DNA from: CBDCPI01 sp965220245
GTDB taxonomy: Bacteria > Chloroflexota > Dehalococcoidia > Lucifugimonadales > UBA3495
DNA length: 64,000 nt
Direction of reading: 5' to 3'
Assembly (NCBI GenBank): GCA_965220245.1
Contig: CBDCPI010000011.1
Coordinates: 248,001-312,000, forward strand
Shown: piece after piece, positions 17,438 to 26,374 of the stretch
How the letters are laid out: each line of letters begins with the position of its first letter
Numbering within the stretch: the first letter of the stretch is position 1
Made by a program: the position numbers and the translations under genes
Notes under the pieces: model-generated
The model's database searches: none
Seen by the model: the letters and a program-made list of their open reading frames with translations, nothing else
Told to the model about the DNA's origin: nothing

Positions 17438-17935
17438 TCAGAATGCAATGGAGTCTTTGGCGGCTTGGGTCATTTCGTATTTTCGAGGCTTTGTACTCTT
17501 CAATTTAACGCCCTTCGCCTCGAGTATCGGCCAAATGCTTTTGGTGATGTATTGTCCAAAGGCAGGACCGTCCTGTTTTGCTCCAAGATGCTTAGGAAAT
17601 CGCTGTTGGACGACGCTTTGGCAATCTGATCTCTTGAATGGGCTGATTTCTACTTCTTCTATGATGGCTTTGGCTATAGATTCCTCCTGGGATTCCGCAT
17701 TGCCGGAACCGTTGGATGATATTGACGGTTGCGCCGGGCCTGATAAAGATTTTGAGTGTGTGGGTTGCGGCGCTGCCCGCACAACGTGGAGATAATCAAG
17801 TGGGAAGAAAGGTGGCGGGACTTCCGCCGGCCAGTCTTGGATAAGAGAGCTGATTAGTTCTTGGGCATCGCCTTGAAGGTTCTCAACGTCAACGTACAGG
17901 TCGGACGGCTGGCGGGCTTCCGGTTCCAACACGAA
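17438..17935 (-). CDS. Small protein with NYN-like N-terminal strand and winged-helix tail
   Basis: About 165 aa. The N-terminal LYVDVENLQGDAQELI matches the first strand and helix of NYN/LabA-type PIN-fold nucleases (the DxEN metal motif). The rest of that domain is absent and is replaced by a short Ser/Pro-rich linker. The C-terminal ~70 residues (ISPFKRSDCQSVVQQRFPKH, then GPAFGQYITKSIWP) look like a winged-helix domain. GTG at 17935, behind GGGGAG, or TTG at 17932 could be the start. It may be an internally deleted NYN-domain gene, or a genuine small protein. Function unknown. Confidence 0.5.
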   Translation of the reverse strand, partial: FVLEPEARQPSDLYVDVENLQGDAQELISSLIQDWPAEVPPPFFPLDYLHVVRAAPQPTHSKSLSGPAQPSISSNGSGNAESQEESIAKAIIEEVEISPFKRSDCQSVVQQRFPKHLGAKQDGPAFGQYITKSIWPILEAKGVKLKSTKPRKYEMTQAAKDSIAF

Positions 17936-17989
17936 GAAACTTCACTCCCCGAAACGGCTCTTTATGGTGGGAAACGCCGAGGCTTGCCC

Positions 17990-18478
17990 TTACATAAACA
18001 GGCTGTAGTGGCCGATGATTATATCTCTTTGGGCTTGGTCCCACTCGGCCCTTTTTTCGGTGATTGTTCTTTCCATTATTCCCGCGTCGCCCAGGAACCG
18101 GTCTTTCCAGAGGCCGTCGCCAAACTCCATCGCTTCCAAAGCTTGGGCAAAGCCGTTGAGAATCATTCCGTTGCTATTTTCAGGGTCGATGATGGACAGG
18201 CAGACGCCTTCGTCTTCGGAGTCGGCGGGTTGGGAGAAGTAGTACACGCGCATTTCAATTCCGCTGGACTCCGGGTCCGTGTTCTTGTAAAAGACGCCCC
18301 CATCTGAGGATGTTCGCGGCGGCGGCATAGTCTCCCATTTGCAGTTCTCGCCCTGCAAATACCGTCTGAGGTCACCCTCTTCCTTCCGCTTTGCCATGTA
18401 ACCGTAGCTGAAAAAGGCTCCCACAAGGGCCAGGACAATGAAGATTACCACTATTACTGCGACTGCTATAATCAGCAT
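17990..18478 (-). CDS. Hypothetical protein with N-terminal membrane anchor
   Basis: A 162-aa protein with one strongly hydrophobic segment at residues 1-28 (MLIIAVAVIVVIFIVLALVG). A basic turn (KRKEEGDLRR) and a soluble acidic domain of about 130 residues follow. No catalytic motif is recognised. The topology suggests a bitopic protein with a cytoplasmic tail. It lies between the DUF35 gene and the NYN-like gene, all on the minus strand. Not recognised as any known family. Confidence 0.6.
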   Translation of the reverse strand: MLIIAVAVIVVIFIVLALVGAFFSYGYMAKRKEEGDLRRYLQGENCKWETMPPPRTSSDGGVFYKNTDPESSGIEMRVYYFSQPADSEDEGVCLSIIDPENSNGMILNGFAQALEAMEFGDGLWKDRFLGDAGIMERTITEKRAEWDQAQRDIIIGHYSLFM

Positions 18479-18550
18479 AGGTCTATCTCAGGCCAGCCTC
18501 TATAAGATTTGCCTCTCGGGGCGCCTCGTCGTGTCTCTTCCAACCGCCGG

Positions 18551-18967
18551 TTACGCGGGGCGGAACAGCGGCGTGGGCCTCTCTGGGTCCACCTCCTCCA
18601 AGTCCAGCACCAAGTCCATCCCGGTCTCGATGTGCTGCGGGTTGCTGGCGTCGACCCCGAGAATGCGCGCACTGATGCGAGGGCCTTCCTCTAACGTCAC
18701 GATCCCGGTGCAGTAGGGATTGTTGCGGCCGTAGCCCTGCTCCACCATGTACGCCGGGCCGATGGAGATGCAAGTGAAGGTGCTCAACTGGGCCTTTCCG
18801 CTGAACTGGTGCCACTCCATCTCCCGTCGGTGACAGAAGCGGCATATAGGACGCGGCTCTGGGGAGAGAGCGCCGCAGGCCCGGCAGCGCACTCCCATGA
18901 GGCGCTTCTCCTCGGCTAGGTAGGCGTTGAAAGAGGCGGCGGTGAATGTTCTGGTTTCCTCTGCCAT
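18551..18967 (-). CDS. DUF35 OB-fold, zinc-ribbon protein
   Basis: A 138-aa protein of the DUF35 family, which pairs with SCP-2-like thiolases and is thought to be a structural or acyl-CoA binding subunit. The zinc ribbon is CRACG-x8-CRFCH (residues about 27-45), and an OB fold follows (STFTCISIGPAYM). It starts 7 nt after the thiolase stop. Tight coupling to that gene is the main argument for joint function in acyl-CoA chain cleavage or an aldol-type reaction. Confidence 0.9.
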   Translation of the reverse strand: MAEETRTFTAASFNAYLAEEKRLMGVRCRACGALSPEPRPICRFCHRREMEWHQFSGKAQLSTFTCISIGPAYMVEQGYGRNNPYCTGIVTLEEGPRISARILGVDASNPQHIETGMDLVLDLEEVDPERPTPLFRPA

Positions 18968-18974
18968 GTAGTCC

Positions 18975-20252
18975 TTACCCCCGCCTCAGGATATTGACCA
19001 CGCAGGTGCCGCCGGTCCCGCCGACGTTGTGGGTGAGCCCCGTTTCCAGGTTGGGGTTCTTTACTTGGCGGTCCCCTGCTTCGCCGCGTAGCTGGTGAAA
19101 GATCTCAGCTATTTGGGCAATTCCGGAGGCGCCCACCGGGTGACCCTTGGCCTTGAGGCCCCCGGAGGTATTGATGGGTTTGTCTCCATCCAGCGCAGTC
19201 CTGCCTTCGTCCAAGGCCCGCGCCCCTTCTCCCGGTTCGAAGAAACCCAGGTCTTCGGAAGCGACGATTTCGGCGATGGTGAAGCAGTCGTGCACCTCCG
19301 CCAACTGGATGTCATTGGCCGTTACCCCGGCCATGTCGTAGGCTCGCTGGGCGGCAACTTTGGCGGCGGAGAGGGAGGTCAACTCTTCGGCGTCGTGCAG
19401 AGGACGGCCGGACGCCTGTCCGGTACCGGCGATATGGACCGGCTTGTCGGTGAAGTTGTGGGCAATGTCGGATGACACCAGCAATACACAGGCGGCGCCG
19501 TCGGTAATTGGCGCGCAATCGTACAAGCGAAGCGGCCAAGCGATCCACGGATTGGCCCCAGGGTCGTTCAGGAAGTCCCATTCGTTCTGGTAGCCGGGGA
19601 CTGGCTGCCCGCGCTGTTCGGCTCTGGCGATGCGGCGCTCCATCAGCTCGCGGATGGTGACGTTGAACTGGGCCTTGGGGTTTAGAGACCCGTTGACGTG
19701 ATTCTTGATGGCCACCTTCAGCAAGTGGTCCAAGTTAGTCTCGTACCGGTCCATGTGGGCCTTGGCAATCGCCCCGAAAATCCCCGGGAAGGTAAGCCCG
19801 GCGGGCACTTCGTACAGCGCATCAGCGGCGGTGGCCAGTACGTCGGTCACTCCTTCAGTGGGCAGGTTGGTCATCTTCTCCATGCCGCCCACCAGCACAA
19901 TGTCATACATCCCCGAGGCAATCGCCATGATTCCTTCGCGGAGGGCGCTGCTGCTGCTGGCGCAGGCATTTTCGATGCGGGTGATGGGGACCGGGGTCAT
20001 CCCCAACCAGTCGGCGACGATGGGAGCGGTATGGCCCTGGTGCTCGAACAGGTCCGAGGAGTAGTTGCCCACATAGGCGCACTCGATGTCCTCAATATCG
20101 ATACCTTGGTCTAGGTGGTCCAGCATGTCCTGGAAGGCTTCCACGAACAGGTCACGGCTGTCCTTGTCCTGAAAAGCTCCGAAGGGGGACATGCCGGCGC
20201 CCACAATGGATACCGGCCGGCCCAACCGGCGCTGCTTGGTTGCTGATGACAT
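18975..20252 (-). CDS. Thiolase (SCP-2-like acetyl-CoA acetyltransferase)
   Basis: A 425-aa thiolase-fold enzyme. The nucleophile Cys is in NACASSSSALREG (about residue 96), the first His motif is EVHDCFTIAE (about 315), and GGLKAKGHPVGASG near 370 carries the second catalytic His. These are the hallmarks of SCP-x-type thiolases that work with a DUF35 partner, here directly downstream. Likely substrates are branched or sterol-derived acyl-CoAs, but this is inferred from relatives. GTG/TTG alternatives were not needed; ATG at 20252 fits the family start. Confidence 0.9.
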   Translation of the reverse strand: MSSATKQRRLGRPVSIVGAGMSPFGAFQDKDSRDLFVEAFQDMLDHLDQGIDIEDIECAYVGNYSSDLFEHQGHTAPIVADWLGMTPVPITRIENACASSSSALREGIMAIASGMYDIVLVGGMEKMTNLPTEGVTDVLATAADALYEVPAGLTFPGIFGAIAKAHMDRYETNLDHLLKVAIKNHVNGSLNPKAQFNVTIRELMERRIARAEQRGQPVPGYQNEWDFLNDPGANPWIAWPLRLYDCAPITDGAACVLLVSSDIAHNFTDKPVHIAGTGQASGRPLHDAEELTSLSAAKVAAQRAYDMAGVTANDIQLAEVHDCFTIAEIVASEDLGFFEPGEGARALDEGRTALDGDKPINTSGGLKAKGHPVGASGIAQIAEIFHQLRGEAGDRQVKNPNLETGLTHNVGGTGGTCVVNILRRG

Positions 20253-20293
20253 GTTTTGCTCCTTTTGCTTCGGGGGAGGTTGGTCTCTATTGG

Positions 20294-20512
20294 CTAGGCG
20301 AACATCAGCCGCCGGCCTTTAGGCTCGGGTATGGGATCGCCGTCCTCTGTAGCAGTGTCAATCCATTCCTGCATAATCTCCTGGACCATGGACAGCGTTT
20401 CTTCGAGGGTTTCCCCGTCCGCCATACAGCCCGGCAGTTCGGGCACTTCCGCAATAAAATGTCCGTCCACATTGCTCCAGTAGATGATAATCTCGTATTT
20501 GAGGCTTACCAT
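20294..20512 (-). CDS. hicB: HicB-family antitoxin
   Basis: A 72-aa HicB-like protein: YEIIIYWSNVDGHFIAEVPE, then LPGCMADGETLEETLSMVQE, the standard partial RNase-H fold. No separate DNA-binding tail is visible. The ATG at 20512 overlaps the hicA end by 7 nt. It neutralises the HicA RNase, and in known systems the complex also represses its own promoter. Confidence 0.85.
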   Translation of the reverse strand: MVSLKYEIIIYWSNVDGHFIAEVPELPGCMADGETLEETLSMVQEIMQEWIDTATEDGDPIPEPKGRRLMFA

Positions 20513-20805
20513 TTCCAAACTCCGTATTTGATGAACAGGAGTCTCACCTGCCACACTTGGTATTCCTTGGCCATACGCCGACGCGGTTGCAAGTTGATTC
20601 TTTCCTCAACGCCCGGCTTCCGGAAGACATGGTGGCTGCCATTGATCGTTTCATTGAACCCCAATTGCAACAGGAACCCCAATTGCAACAGCAGACGCCT
20701 TAAACTTTCAAATCGTATATTTGAGTCAGATTCGCCACGGAGTATACGCCTTAGTAAGCGCTCGTTTCGGCGTGGCCGGTCTCCGTTCGTCACTATCGTT
20801 TCCAA
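20506..20805 (-). CDS. hicA: HicA-family mRNA interferase toxin with extended N-terminus
   Basis: HicA toxins are small double-stranded-RBD-like mRNA endonucleases. The core FESLRRLLLQLGF, then GSHHVFRKPG (catalytic His in GSHHVF) and QVWQVRLLFIKYG matches the family. It is interrupted by a perfect 18-bp tandem duplication (20656-20691) that repeats six residues (LLQLGF) right after helix 1. The N-terminal ~30 residues (NGDRPRRNERLLRRILRG) are longer than usual for HicA. Whether the duplication leaves the toxin active is unclear. The antitoxin gene is intact downstream. Confidence 0.8.
   Translation of the reverse strand: METIVTNGDRPRRNERLLRRILRGESDSNIRFESLRRLLLQLGFLLQLGFNETINGSHHVFRKPGVEERINLQPRRRMAKEYQVWQVRLLFIKYGVWKW
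20656..20691. repeat. 18-bp tandem duplication inside hicA
   Basis: GAACCCCAATTGCAACAG occurs twice in a row, keeping the reading frame of hicA and adding six residues. Confidence 0.9.
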
Positions 20806-20870
20806 CGTAGAGTAGCGTCAACCGACGCCTCCTTGGGGAACAGGGCCTTTTAATTTTCGCCACAGCCATC

Positions 20871-22310
20871 CTATTCTACCCCACCCTGTCCCTCATCAAC
20901 ATACGTTGTCGAGCCAACTTGGGACACGGTGATGCTCTGCCGGTAGAACCCGCCTTCGACCCTGCGTTCCGCGTAGTGGACAGCGGTGTGCCAGTCTACC
21001 GACTCCGGTGCGCCCCGCAACGCTTCGTGCAGCACCCGCCCGTCCATACCCTCGCCGCCGGGCAACCCCAGCAGGTGCAGTATAGTGGGGGCGAGGTCGG
21101 TGTTTCCGGTGGGGCTGGTCAAGCTCACGCCTTGCTTGAAGTCCGGCCCTCTGGCGAAGAGTACGTTCCTCGTCTCGTGGCGGCTCATGGACCCGTGCTG
21201 CCCCTGTCCCGGCGCCAAGCCGCTGGAATAAGCGCGGCCCTGGTATCCGGCGTTGTTAGAGGTTGAGTCCCATCGGAACGACATCGCCAACTGGGGAGCG
21301 CGGGTGCCATCCAGGCCGATGAGGGACATCGGGAGGGTACCGGCCGGAGCTTCCGTCCCGCCGAATGCTGCCAACGCGCCGCACCAAGGTTGGGACATTA
21401 GCCACGCCGCCAACCGGTCCGCTGTGGCCGTGTCTGCTCCGTGAGTGTAGAACAGCACCGAGCCGCCGTTGGCTGCCACGGTCACGCCTCCAGGCTCTTC
21501 CCCTGGCGGAAAACCGGCGGTCCGGACCGACGCTTCGATAGCGATTACTTCCGATATCGTAGAGTAGCCGTGGTCCGAAACCACCATTACGTTGGTGTCG
21601 CCGGACAGCTCGCGTTCCTCCAAGCAGGACAACAACCGCCCGAATTGTTGGTCGGCTTCGTGGATGGCTTGGAGGGCGACCGCAGAGCCAACCCCGTGGG
21701 CGTGCTGGGCGTGATCGGGCTCCGAGAACCACAGCAATGACACCAACGGCCGCCGGTCCGGAAGAACGTACCCCGTAATAATCTCTACGGCGCGAGTTAG
21801 CAAGTCGCCGTTAGTTTCCCCGGATGAAGGCCAAGGGCCAAACCGGTCTAAGATTTCGTCGTGTAACCTGCGGGGCAAGCAAAAATCGGGGTGAATAGTT
21901 GCGCCGCCGTACGACTCGGCGTTGGGGTTTTGCAGGTAAGCGTTACCGGAGGTGCCGGTGCCCACAGCGATGAACTCCTGCCCGTGCCGGGATAGGATAT
22001 CGGCCAACGTGGGGCTCAACAGGACCGGCGTTTTGGCGGCCACTTCCGACAGGGCCGGTTCCAACGCCGAGAAGGCCAGGTAAGGGTCAAACTCCGGCAC
22101 CACCAACACGTTCCCGGTAAGACCGTGGCCTCCGGGGTAGCGACCGGTGACCATCGTGGCCGCATTGGTGCGGGTGACCGTGGGGAATACAGCGTGGTGG
22201 TTGCTAAAGGTTACCCCTTCATTGGCCAGGCCCGCCAAATTGGGCATCAGCCCAGGTGTTACCTGAGCTGGTTGGAGTCCATCAAAGACGACGATAAGCA
22301 CGCATTTCAT
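20871..22310 (-). CDS. Alkaline-phosphatase-superfamily phosphodiesterase
   Basis: A 479-aa hydrolase of the type I phosphodiesterase/nucleotide pyrophosphatase group. Metal and nucleophile motifs are VVFDGLQP (first Asp), FPTVTRTNAATM (nucleophile Thr), SEPDHAQHAHG (Asp, His) and VVSDHGYSTI (Asp-His). A late GQHGSM supplies the last His. No signal peptide is seen. ATG at 22310 is preferred: the upstream in-frame extension lacks homology and would overlap the restriction-modification gene, whose stop lies 33 bp before this ATG. Substrate could be a nucleotide or phosphonate diester; not decidable. Confidence 0.87.
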   Translation of the reverse strand: MKCVLIVVFDGLQPAQVTPGLMPNLAGLANEGVTFSNHHAVFPTVTRTNAATMVTGRYPGGHGLTGNVLVVPEFDPYLAFSALEPALSEVAAKTPVLLSPTLADILSRHGQEFIAVGTGTSGNAYLQNPNAESYGGATIHPDFCLPRRLHDEILDRFGPWPSSGETNGDLLTRAVEIITGYVLPDRRPLVSLLWFSEPDHAQHAHGVGSAVALQAIHEADQQFGRLLSCLEERELSGDTNVMVVSDHGYSTISEVIAIEASVRTAGFPPGEEPGGVTVAANGGSVLFYTHGADTATADRLAAWLMSQPWCGALAAFGGTEAPAGTLPMSLIGLDGTRAPQLAMSFRWDSTSNNAGYQGRAYSSGLAPGQGQHGSMSRHETRNVLFARGPDFKQGVSLTSPTGNTDLAPTILHLLGLPGGEGMDGRVLHEALRGAPESVDWHTAVHYAERRVEGGFYRQSITVSQVGSTTYVDEGQGGVE

Positions 22311-22342
22311 CGGTTTATTGCCTTCCGCAGGGGTTATCTGCG

Positions 22343-24856
22343 CTATAGAGAAGGCCCCAAAAACCTTTCTCCGTCGAAGTGAATCAGGTGCGTTGACGCA
22401 TCCGCGCACCAGACCTCTGTTTCCCAAGAAATAGTCCTCAGATAGCGCGCCATCACGGTGCGGTCTGGGAACGCTGTGATGTACACTAGGGATGCTTTTG
22501 CGTCGCCAAACACTTCCGCAAGCTCGTTGTGCCGTTTTGGGTCAACCGGCCCGTGGCTGGTAACGGATTCTATAAGAAATAACCAGTTCTTCGCTTCAAG
22601 GTAAAGTACTACATCCGGCATTTTCCCATGAAGGTCTACATTTACACCGAGGTCGGCAAGTAGCTGCTCTTGAAAATAACCTACTTTGTCACCAGTATCA
22701 CCTACGTAGATGACTGTGGCTCCCGGGGCAAAGCGAGGGGCAAATTGGCTGATAATCTGCTCTATTAGCTCACTGTGCGCTCCCGGAGTGAGCATGATTT
22801 CCGTATGTTGGTCCAATTGTACCGGAATCATCTGCATGTTGCGTTGCATTTCCCATTTGGCCGCAAGCGATCCTATTTCCTCCAAGTAGTCCGCAAGCGC
22901 CCGCTGCCAGCGATCGGTCCCATAGGTCTGGAGCATCCGAAAGGTCTCTTCGCTTACTTGGTAGCGTGCCAAGGGACTATTAACAGGCCGGTTTGAGTCG
23001 TCTGGATTGTACAAAGCGATGCCCGCTTCCGCGAATTGGTGCATCGTCTGACGACGAAATGTTTCGCGTGTATTTGGGGCGTACTCGCGTCCGTATTGCT
23101 GGCGGGCAAACTCCATGATCGGAGTGATGCCTATTAACGGCCTCAGCAGTTCATTCCAGTTTCCGTCCGGTTTCAAATCGACTAGCGCCAGCAGTGTAAG
23201 CGCAGACCGTTCGTTAAGCTGGCCCCGAGGCATTCCTATCGCTCGGAGAATCTCCAACGCGTCGTTAATTTTTTGCTGGGCCAGTGTCAGGGAATCGTCT
23301 TCCATCATGTATGGCAACTCTGCATTTATTATGTTGTCGATTTGATCCTGCGAAAGCCTGGTGCAACCAACTCGCTTTCCGATGCTTTCCAACGTGTCCC
23401 TTGTCGGATAGCGCAGCGACCTTAAGTCCGCGGCGTTTACTTGGGTGTGGCCGCTAAACTGCCGGAAATAACGGTCAACCATACTGCTGTTCAGATAGAC
23501 GGTAAGCCCGGCGGCCAGCGGCAGAGAAAGCCCCCTCCTCTGGGCATGATATATATTCAGATGGTTTTCGAACCCAATCAAATCCCCCGGAATGTCGGAC
23601 GGGCAGACCGAAGCTACGATGCGCCGACGTTCTTCTTTCGAGGTAAAGCGCTTTGTAACTACGAAGTGGCCCTCATTCGCCCATAGCCATTTGCGAGTCT
23701 GGTTCGTCACGCGAATCGCATTCGGTTTCCTCGTTATCCTGGGCCATTCCGGGCCGCCTCCCCTGAAGTGCTCTGGATACAAAAGAGGTGCAGTGCCTGA
23801 CTCGGGCCAAGTGCGCAATTCGTCCTTCAGCCGAAAATCCACGACCGGCCCCGTGGATACCTCCACTCCTAGATCGGTAAGCTCAGCCGTAAAGCGCTTC
23901 ATATGATCAGCGATCACTTGTTCAACTCTGTTGGTGGCTATGTGAACAATACAATCGGGATCGTTAGGCTGGATTACGGAAGCATATTCCGCATAAAGTT
24001 GTGTCATCTCTGCCGCGACGTACTCGCCTGAAGCGGGGTCGAACTCGAATGCGTCTCCCATGCTGGCCGAAATTTTCACTTTAGATGGCTGGTTGCCCTT
24101 GACGGCGTGGAGAATGATGTTCTCCTGCAAGACATCGGCACTTTTGAATGTGGTATCACGCCTCTCAAAAATGTGAATCTGTTTGAGGCCCATACTGGCA
24201 AAGAAAACCTGCCGAAAATGCTTGAAGTATGGCCCGTTACAAAACGAACGGGGAACGATTGCAACCATCTCCCCGCCTTCACAAAGCCGCTGTGCCGCAA
24301 GAAACAAGAAGCCCGTATAGAGATTGGAGGTCTCGATTCCCGCCTTTCGTAAGGCGGACCGGTGTTCAGAAAGAGAGCTAATCTTTTTGTAAGGAGGGTT
24401 AATTATTACGTGAGTGAAGGACTCCAAACGGGTCTCATCACATTCAAAAAAATTAGCCTGCATCCCTGCTGAATTGTTCAGGATAAAATCCTTCTCCCTC
24501 ACTTCTGTCTCAATTTTGATACGTGCTGGTTCACACTCAGTTACGGCCTGTTCCAAAGTGCAGCGCAAGTAGCCGGTCAATAGCGGTTCGATTTCGTAGC
24601 ATATGAGATATGCGCTTTGCGGTTGCTCATCCCCCGTGCACATCCGTTCTACCAAGGCAGCAGTCAAGGAGCCGACACCTGCCCCGGGGTCTAGGACGGA
24701 CACATTGCCGGACAAGTCTGTGAACAGGCTGGCCATAAACCGGCTTACGTAGGTTGGCGTAATATATTGCCCTAAACGAGCACGGCGTCCGGGCTCAAGC
24801 TTCGATGCAGCATCAATTCCATAGAATTCGGCAATCTCAGCGAAGGTTTGTCGCAT
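22343..24856 (-). CDS. Single-chain DNA methyltransferase - BsuBI/PstI-type restriction enzyme
   Basis: An 837-aa fusion carrying both halves of a restriction-modification system. Residues about 1-470 are an adenine-N6 methyltransferase: motif I DPGAGVGS (56-63), motif IV NPPY (153-156), and a TaqI-like specificity end (YFRQFSGHTQVNAADLRSL). Residues about 505-680 match the N-terminal helical domain of BsuBI/PstI endonucleases. From about 712 the catalytic domain shows GDTGDKVGY, GKMPDVV and NWLFLIESVTSHGPV, the family PD...E active site. BsuBI and PstI cut CTGCAG and normally have a separate methyltransferase. The start at 24856 is chosen from the conserved MRQTFAEIAEFYG; an ATG at 24943 is possible. 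Confidence 0.88.
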   Translation of the reverse strand: MRQTFAEIAEFYGIDAASKLEPGRRARLGQYITPTYVSRFMASLFTDLSGNVSVLDPGAGVGSLTAALVERMCTGDEQPQSAYLICYEIEPLLTGYLRCTLEQAVTECEPARIKIETEVREKDFILNNSAGMQANFFECDETRLESFTHVIINPPYKKISSLSEHRSALRKAGIETSNLYTGFLFLAAQRLCEGGEMVAIVPRSFCNGPYFKHFRQVFFASMGLKQIHIFERRDTTFKSADVLQENIILHAVKGNQPSKVKISASMGDAFEFDPASGEYVAAEMTQLYAEYASVIQPNDPDCIVHIATNRVEQVIADHMKRFTAELTDLGVEVSTGPVVDFRLKDELRTWPESGTAPLLYPEHFRGGGPEWPRITRKPNAIRVTNQTRKWLWANEGHFVVTKRFTSKEERRRIVASVCPSDIPGDLIGFENHLNIYHAQRRGLSLPLAAGLTVYLNSSMVDRYFRQFSGHTQVNAADLRSLRYPTRDTLESIGKRVGCTRLSQDQIDNIINAELPYMMEDDSLTLAQQKINDALEILRAIGMPRGQLNERSALTLLALVDLKPDGNWNELLRPLIGITPIMEFARQQYGREYAPNTRETFRRQTMHQFAEAGIALYNPDDSNRPVNSPLARYQVSEETFRMLQTYGTDRWQRALADYLEEIGSLAAKWEMQRNMQMIPVQLDQHTEIMLTPGAHSELIEQIISQFAPRFAPGATVIYVGDTGDKVGYFQEQLLADLGVNVDLHGKMPDVVLYLEAKNWLFLIESVTSHGPVDPKRHNELAEVFGDAKASLVYITAFPDRTVMARYLRTISWETEVWCADASTHLIHFDGERFLGPSL

Positions 24857-25014
24857 CAGGTTTGATGTTCCTTGGCTAATAAGTGAAAAAGTTGTCGGAA
24901 GTGGTCTTAACCGATGAGCCAAGATTAGAACGGTAGGGCACAATTATTCAACATGGCGCTGTCATAACTGTGATGCAAGCCAGTAGGTTGCTACCTGACG
25001 CCAAGGCACCCCCG

Positions 25015-26097
25015 TCACACCCCTCGGATGACTCCCTCGCACATCCGGGCGGCTTGAAGGACCTCGGGGATGTGGGCGGTCTCCTTGGTGGTGTGGAACG
25101 AGCGGACCCCGATGCCGACGGGCAGGGCCACGATGCCGTGGTGAATAAATATGTTGGCGTCGGAACCTCCGCCGGTGGCTTCCAGCGTGGGCTCGAGACC
25201 GGCTTCTCTCAAGGCCCGGCGAATCATGGCTATGGTGGGGTGTTCCGGCTGAATGCTGTACGCTTGGTAGGTGTTCTCGATTTCCAGCGATAGCCGGGCT
25301 TCGGGGTGTAGGTCCGCTACTTCCTGAAAAGCCTCTCGGAACCGCTGGGAGTAATGGTCCAGTTTGCGGTTGTCCCTGCTCCTGATTTCTCCGTCGATGA
25401 AGACGTGCTCGGGGATAATATTGCGCTTGAGGCCGCCCTCGATGCGGCCCACGTTGGCCGTAGTCTCGGCGTCGATTCGGCCTAGGGGCAGCCTAGTCAG
25501 GACCTCGGCGGCGATAATGATGGCCGAGATTCCGTTCTCCGGCTCGACACCGGCATGGGCCGCCCGCCCCACGATGTTGCCGGTAACCACGTTCTGGGAA
25601 GGCGCAGCCACTGAAACTCGACTGGCGGGACCCTCGCCGTCAAACACCAGACCGGTCTTGGCGGAGAGCTGGCCAAAGTCCAGGTGGTGAGCCCCTACCA
25701 GTCCGCCCTCTTCGTGGCGGGTGAAGACCACCTCGACCGGGCGGCGGGCGCCGCCCGACTCCACCACGGAAGTCAGGGCTTCCAAAACGATGCTGACGCC
25801 CGATTTGCAGTCCCCGCCCAGGATGGTGCTGCCGTCGGAACGCATAATGTCGCCATCCAGCAGCGGCTGGATGCCTCGACCCGGTTCCACCGTGTCCAGA
25901 TGAGCCGATAGTAAGACCGGCTCACCGGCGCCGGGAAGCCGGCCAATCACGTTGTTGTAAGAGTCGTGGTGGACCCTCAAGCCAAGGCCCTCCAGCCGGG
26001 TGCTGACCGCCCGGTCGATTTCGTCTTCCTCGCCCGACGGGCTGTCGATGCGGATCAAGTCGATCAGGGTTTTAACCAGTCTTTCTCGGTCAGCCAT
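25015..26097 (-). CDS. M20-family metallopeptidase (peptidase T-like)
   Basis: A 360-aa dinuclear zinc peptidase. Ligands and catalytic residues appear in order: SAHLDTVEP (His, catalytic Asp), GGDCKSG (bridging Asp), TRHEEGG (catalytic Glu, ligand Glu), FDGEGPA (Asp), and a final His in RSFHTTKE. The dimerisation domain spans about 180-290. It resembles tripeptidase T-like or PepD-type proteins and probably hydrolyses small peptides in the cytoplasm. It is a single gene on the minus strand. Confidence 0.9.
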   Translation of the reverse strand: MADRERLVKTLIDLIRIDSPSGEEDEIDRAVSTRLEGLGLRVHHDSYNNVIGRLPGAGEPVLLSAHLDTVEPGRGIQPLLDGDIMRSDGSTILGGDCKSGVSIVLEALTSVVESGGARRPVEVVFTRHEEGGLVGAHHLDFGQLSAKTGLVFDGEGPASRVSVAAPSQNVVTGNIVGRAAHAGVEPENGISAIIIAAEVLTRLPLGRIDAETTANVGRIEGGLKRNIIPEHVFIDGEIRSRDNRKLDHYSQRFREAFQEVADLHPEARLSLEIENTYQAYSIQPEHPTIAMIRRALREAGLEPTLEATGGGSDANIFIHHGIVALPVGIGVRSFHTTKETAHIPEVLQAARMCEGVIRGV

Positions 26098-26202
26098 TAT
26101 TCATCCTTCCCGCTAGGTAGCTTGGGGGACGCTCATGGTTGTATGTTGCCGCTCACGGGTCCATCCCCGGAGCCAACCGGAGAAGCTCTACGGTGGTCCC
26201 TG

Positions 26203-26339
26203 GTAACTGTTCAGAGTTGTTGAGCACATTAACACGGAACCAACACGGAACCGCTCATCCCTTCGACAAGCTCAGGACAGGCACTGAGCGCAGCGGAGCG
26301 GAGTCGAAGGACCGATTCCCCTCAAATCTGAACAGTTAC
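26203..26339. mobile_element. IS66-type MITE, copy A (137 bp)
   Basis: Terminal inverted repeats are GTAACTGTTCAGA and TCTGAACAGTTAC. The flanking octamers GGTCCCTG (26195-26202) and GATCCCTG (26340-26347) match at 7 of 8 positions, as expected for an IS66-type target duplication. The interior carries CCTTCGACAAGCTCAGGACAG and GAGTCGAAGG. It has no coding capacity and was probably mobilised by an IS66-like transposase. Confidence 0.85.
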
Positions 26340-26374
26340 GATCCCTGGCGCTCTGGGCTGCGGCTGGTCTAAGG

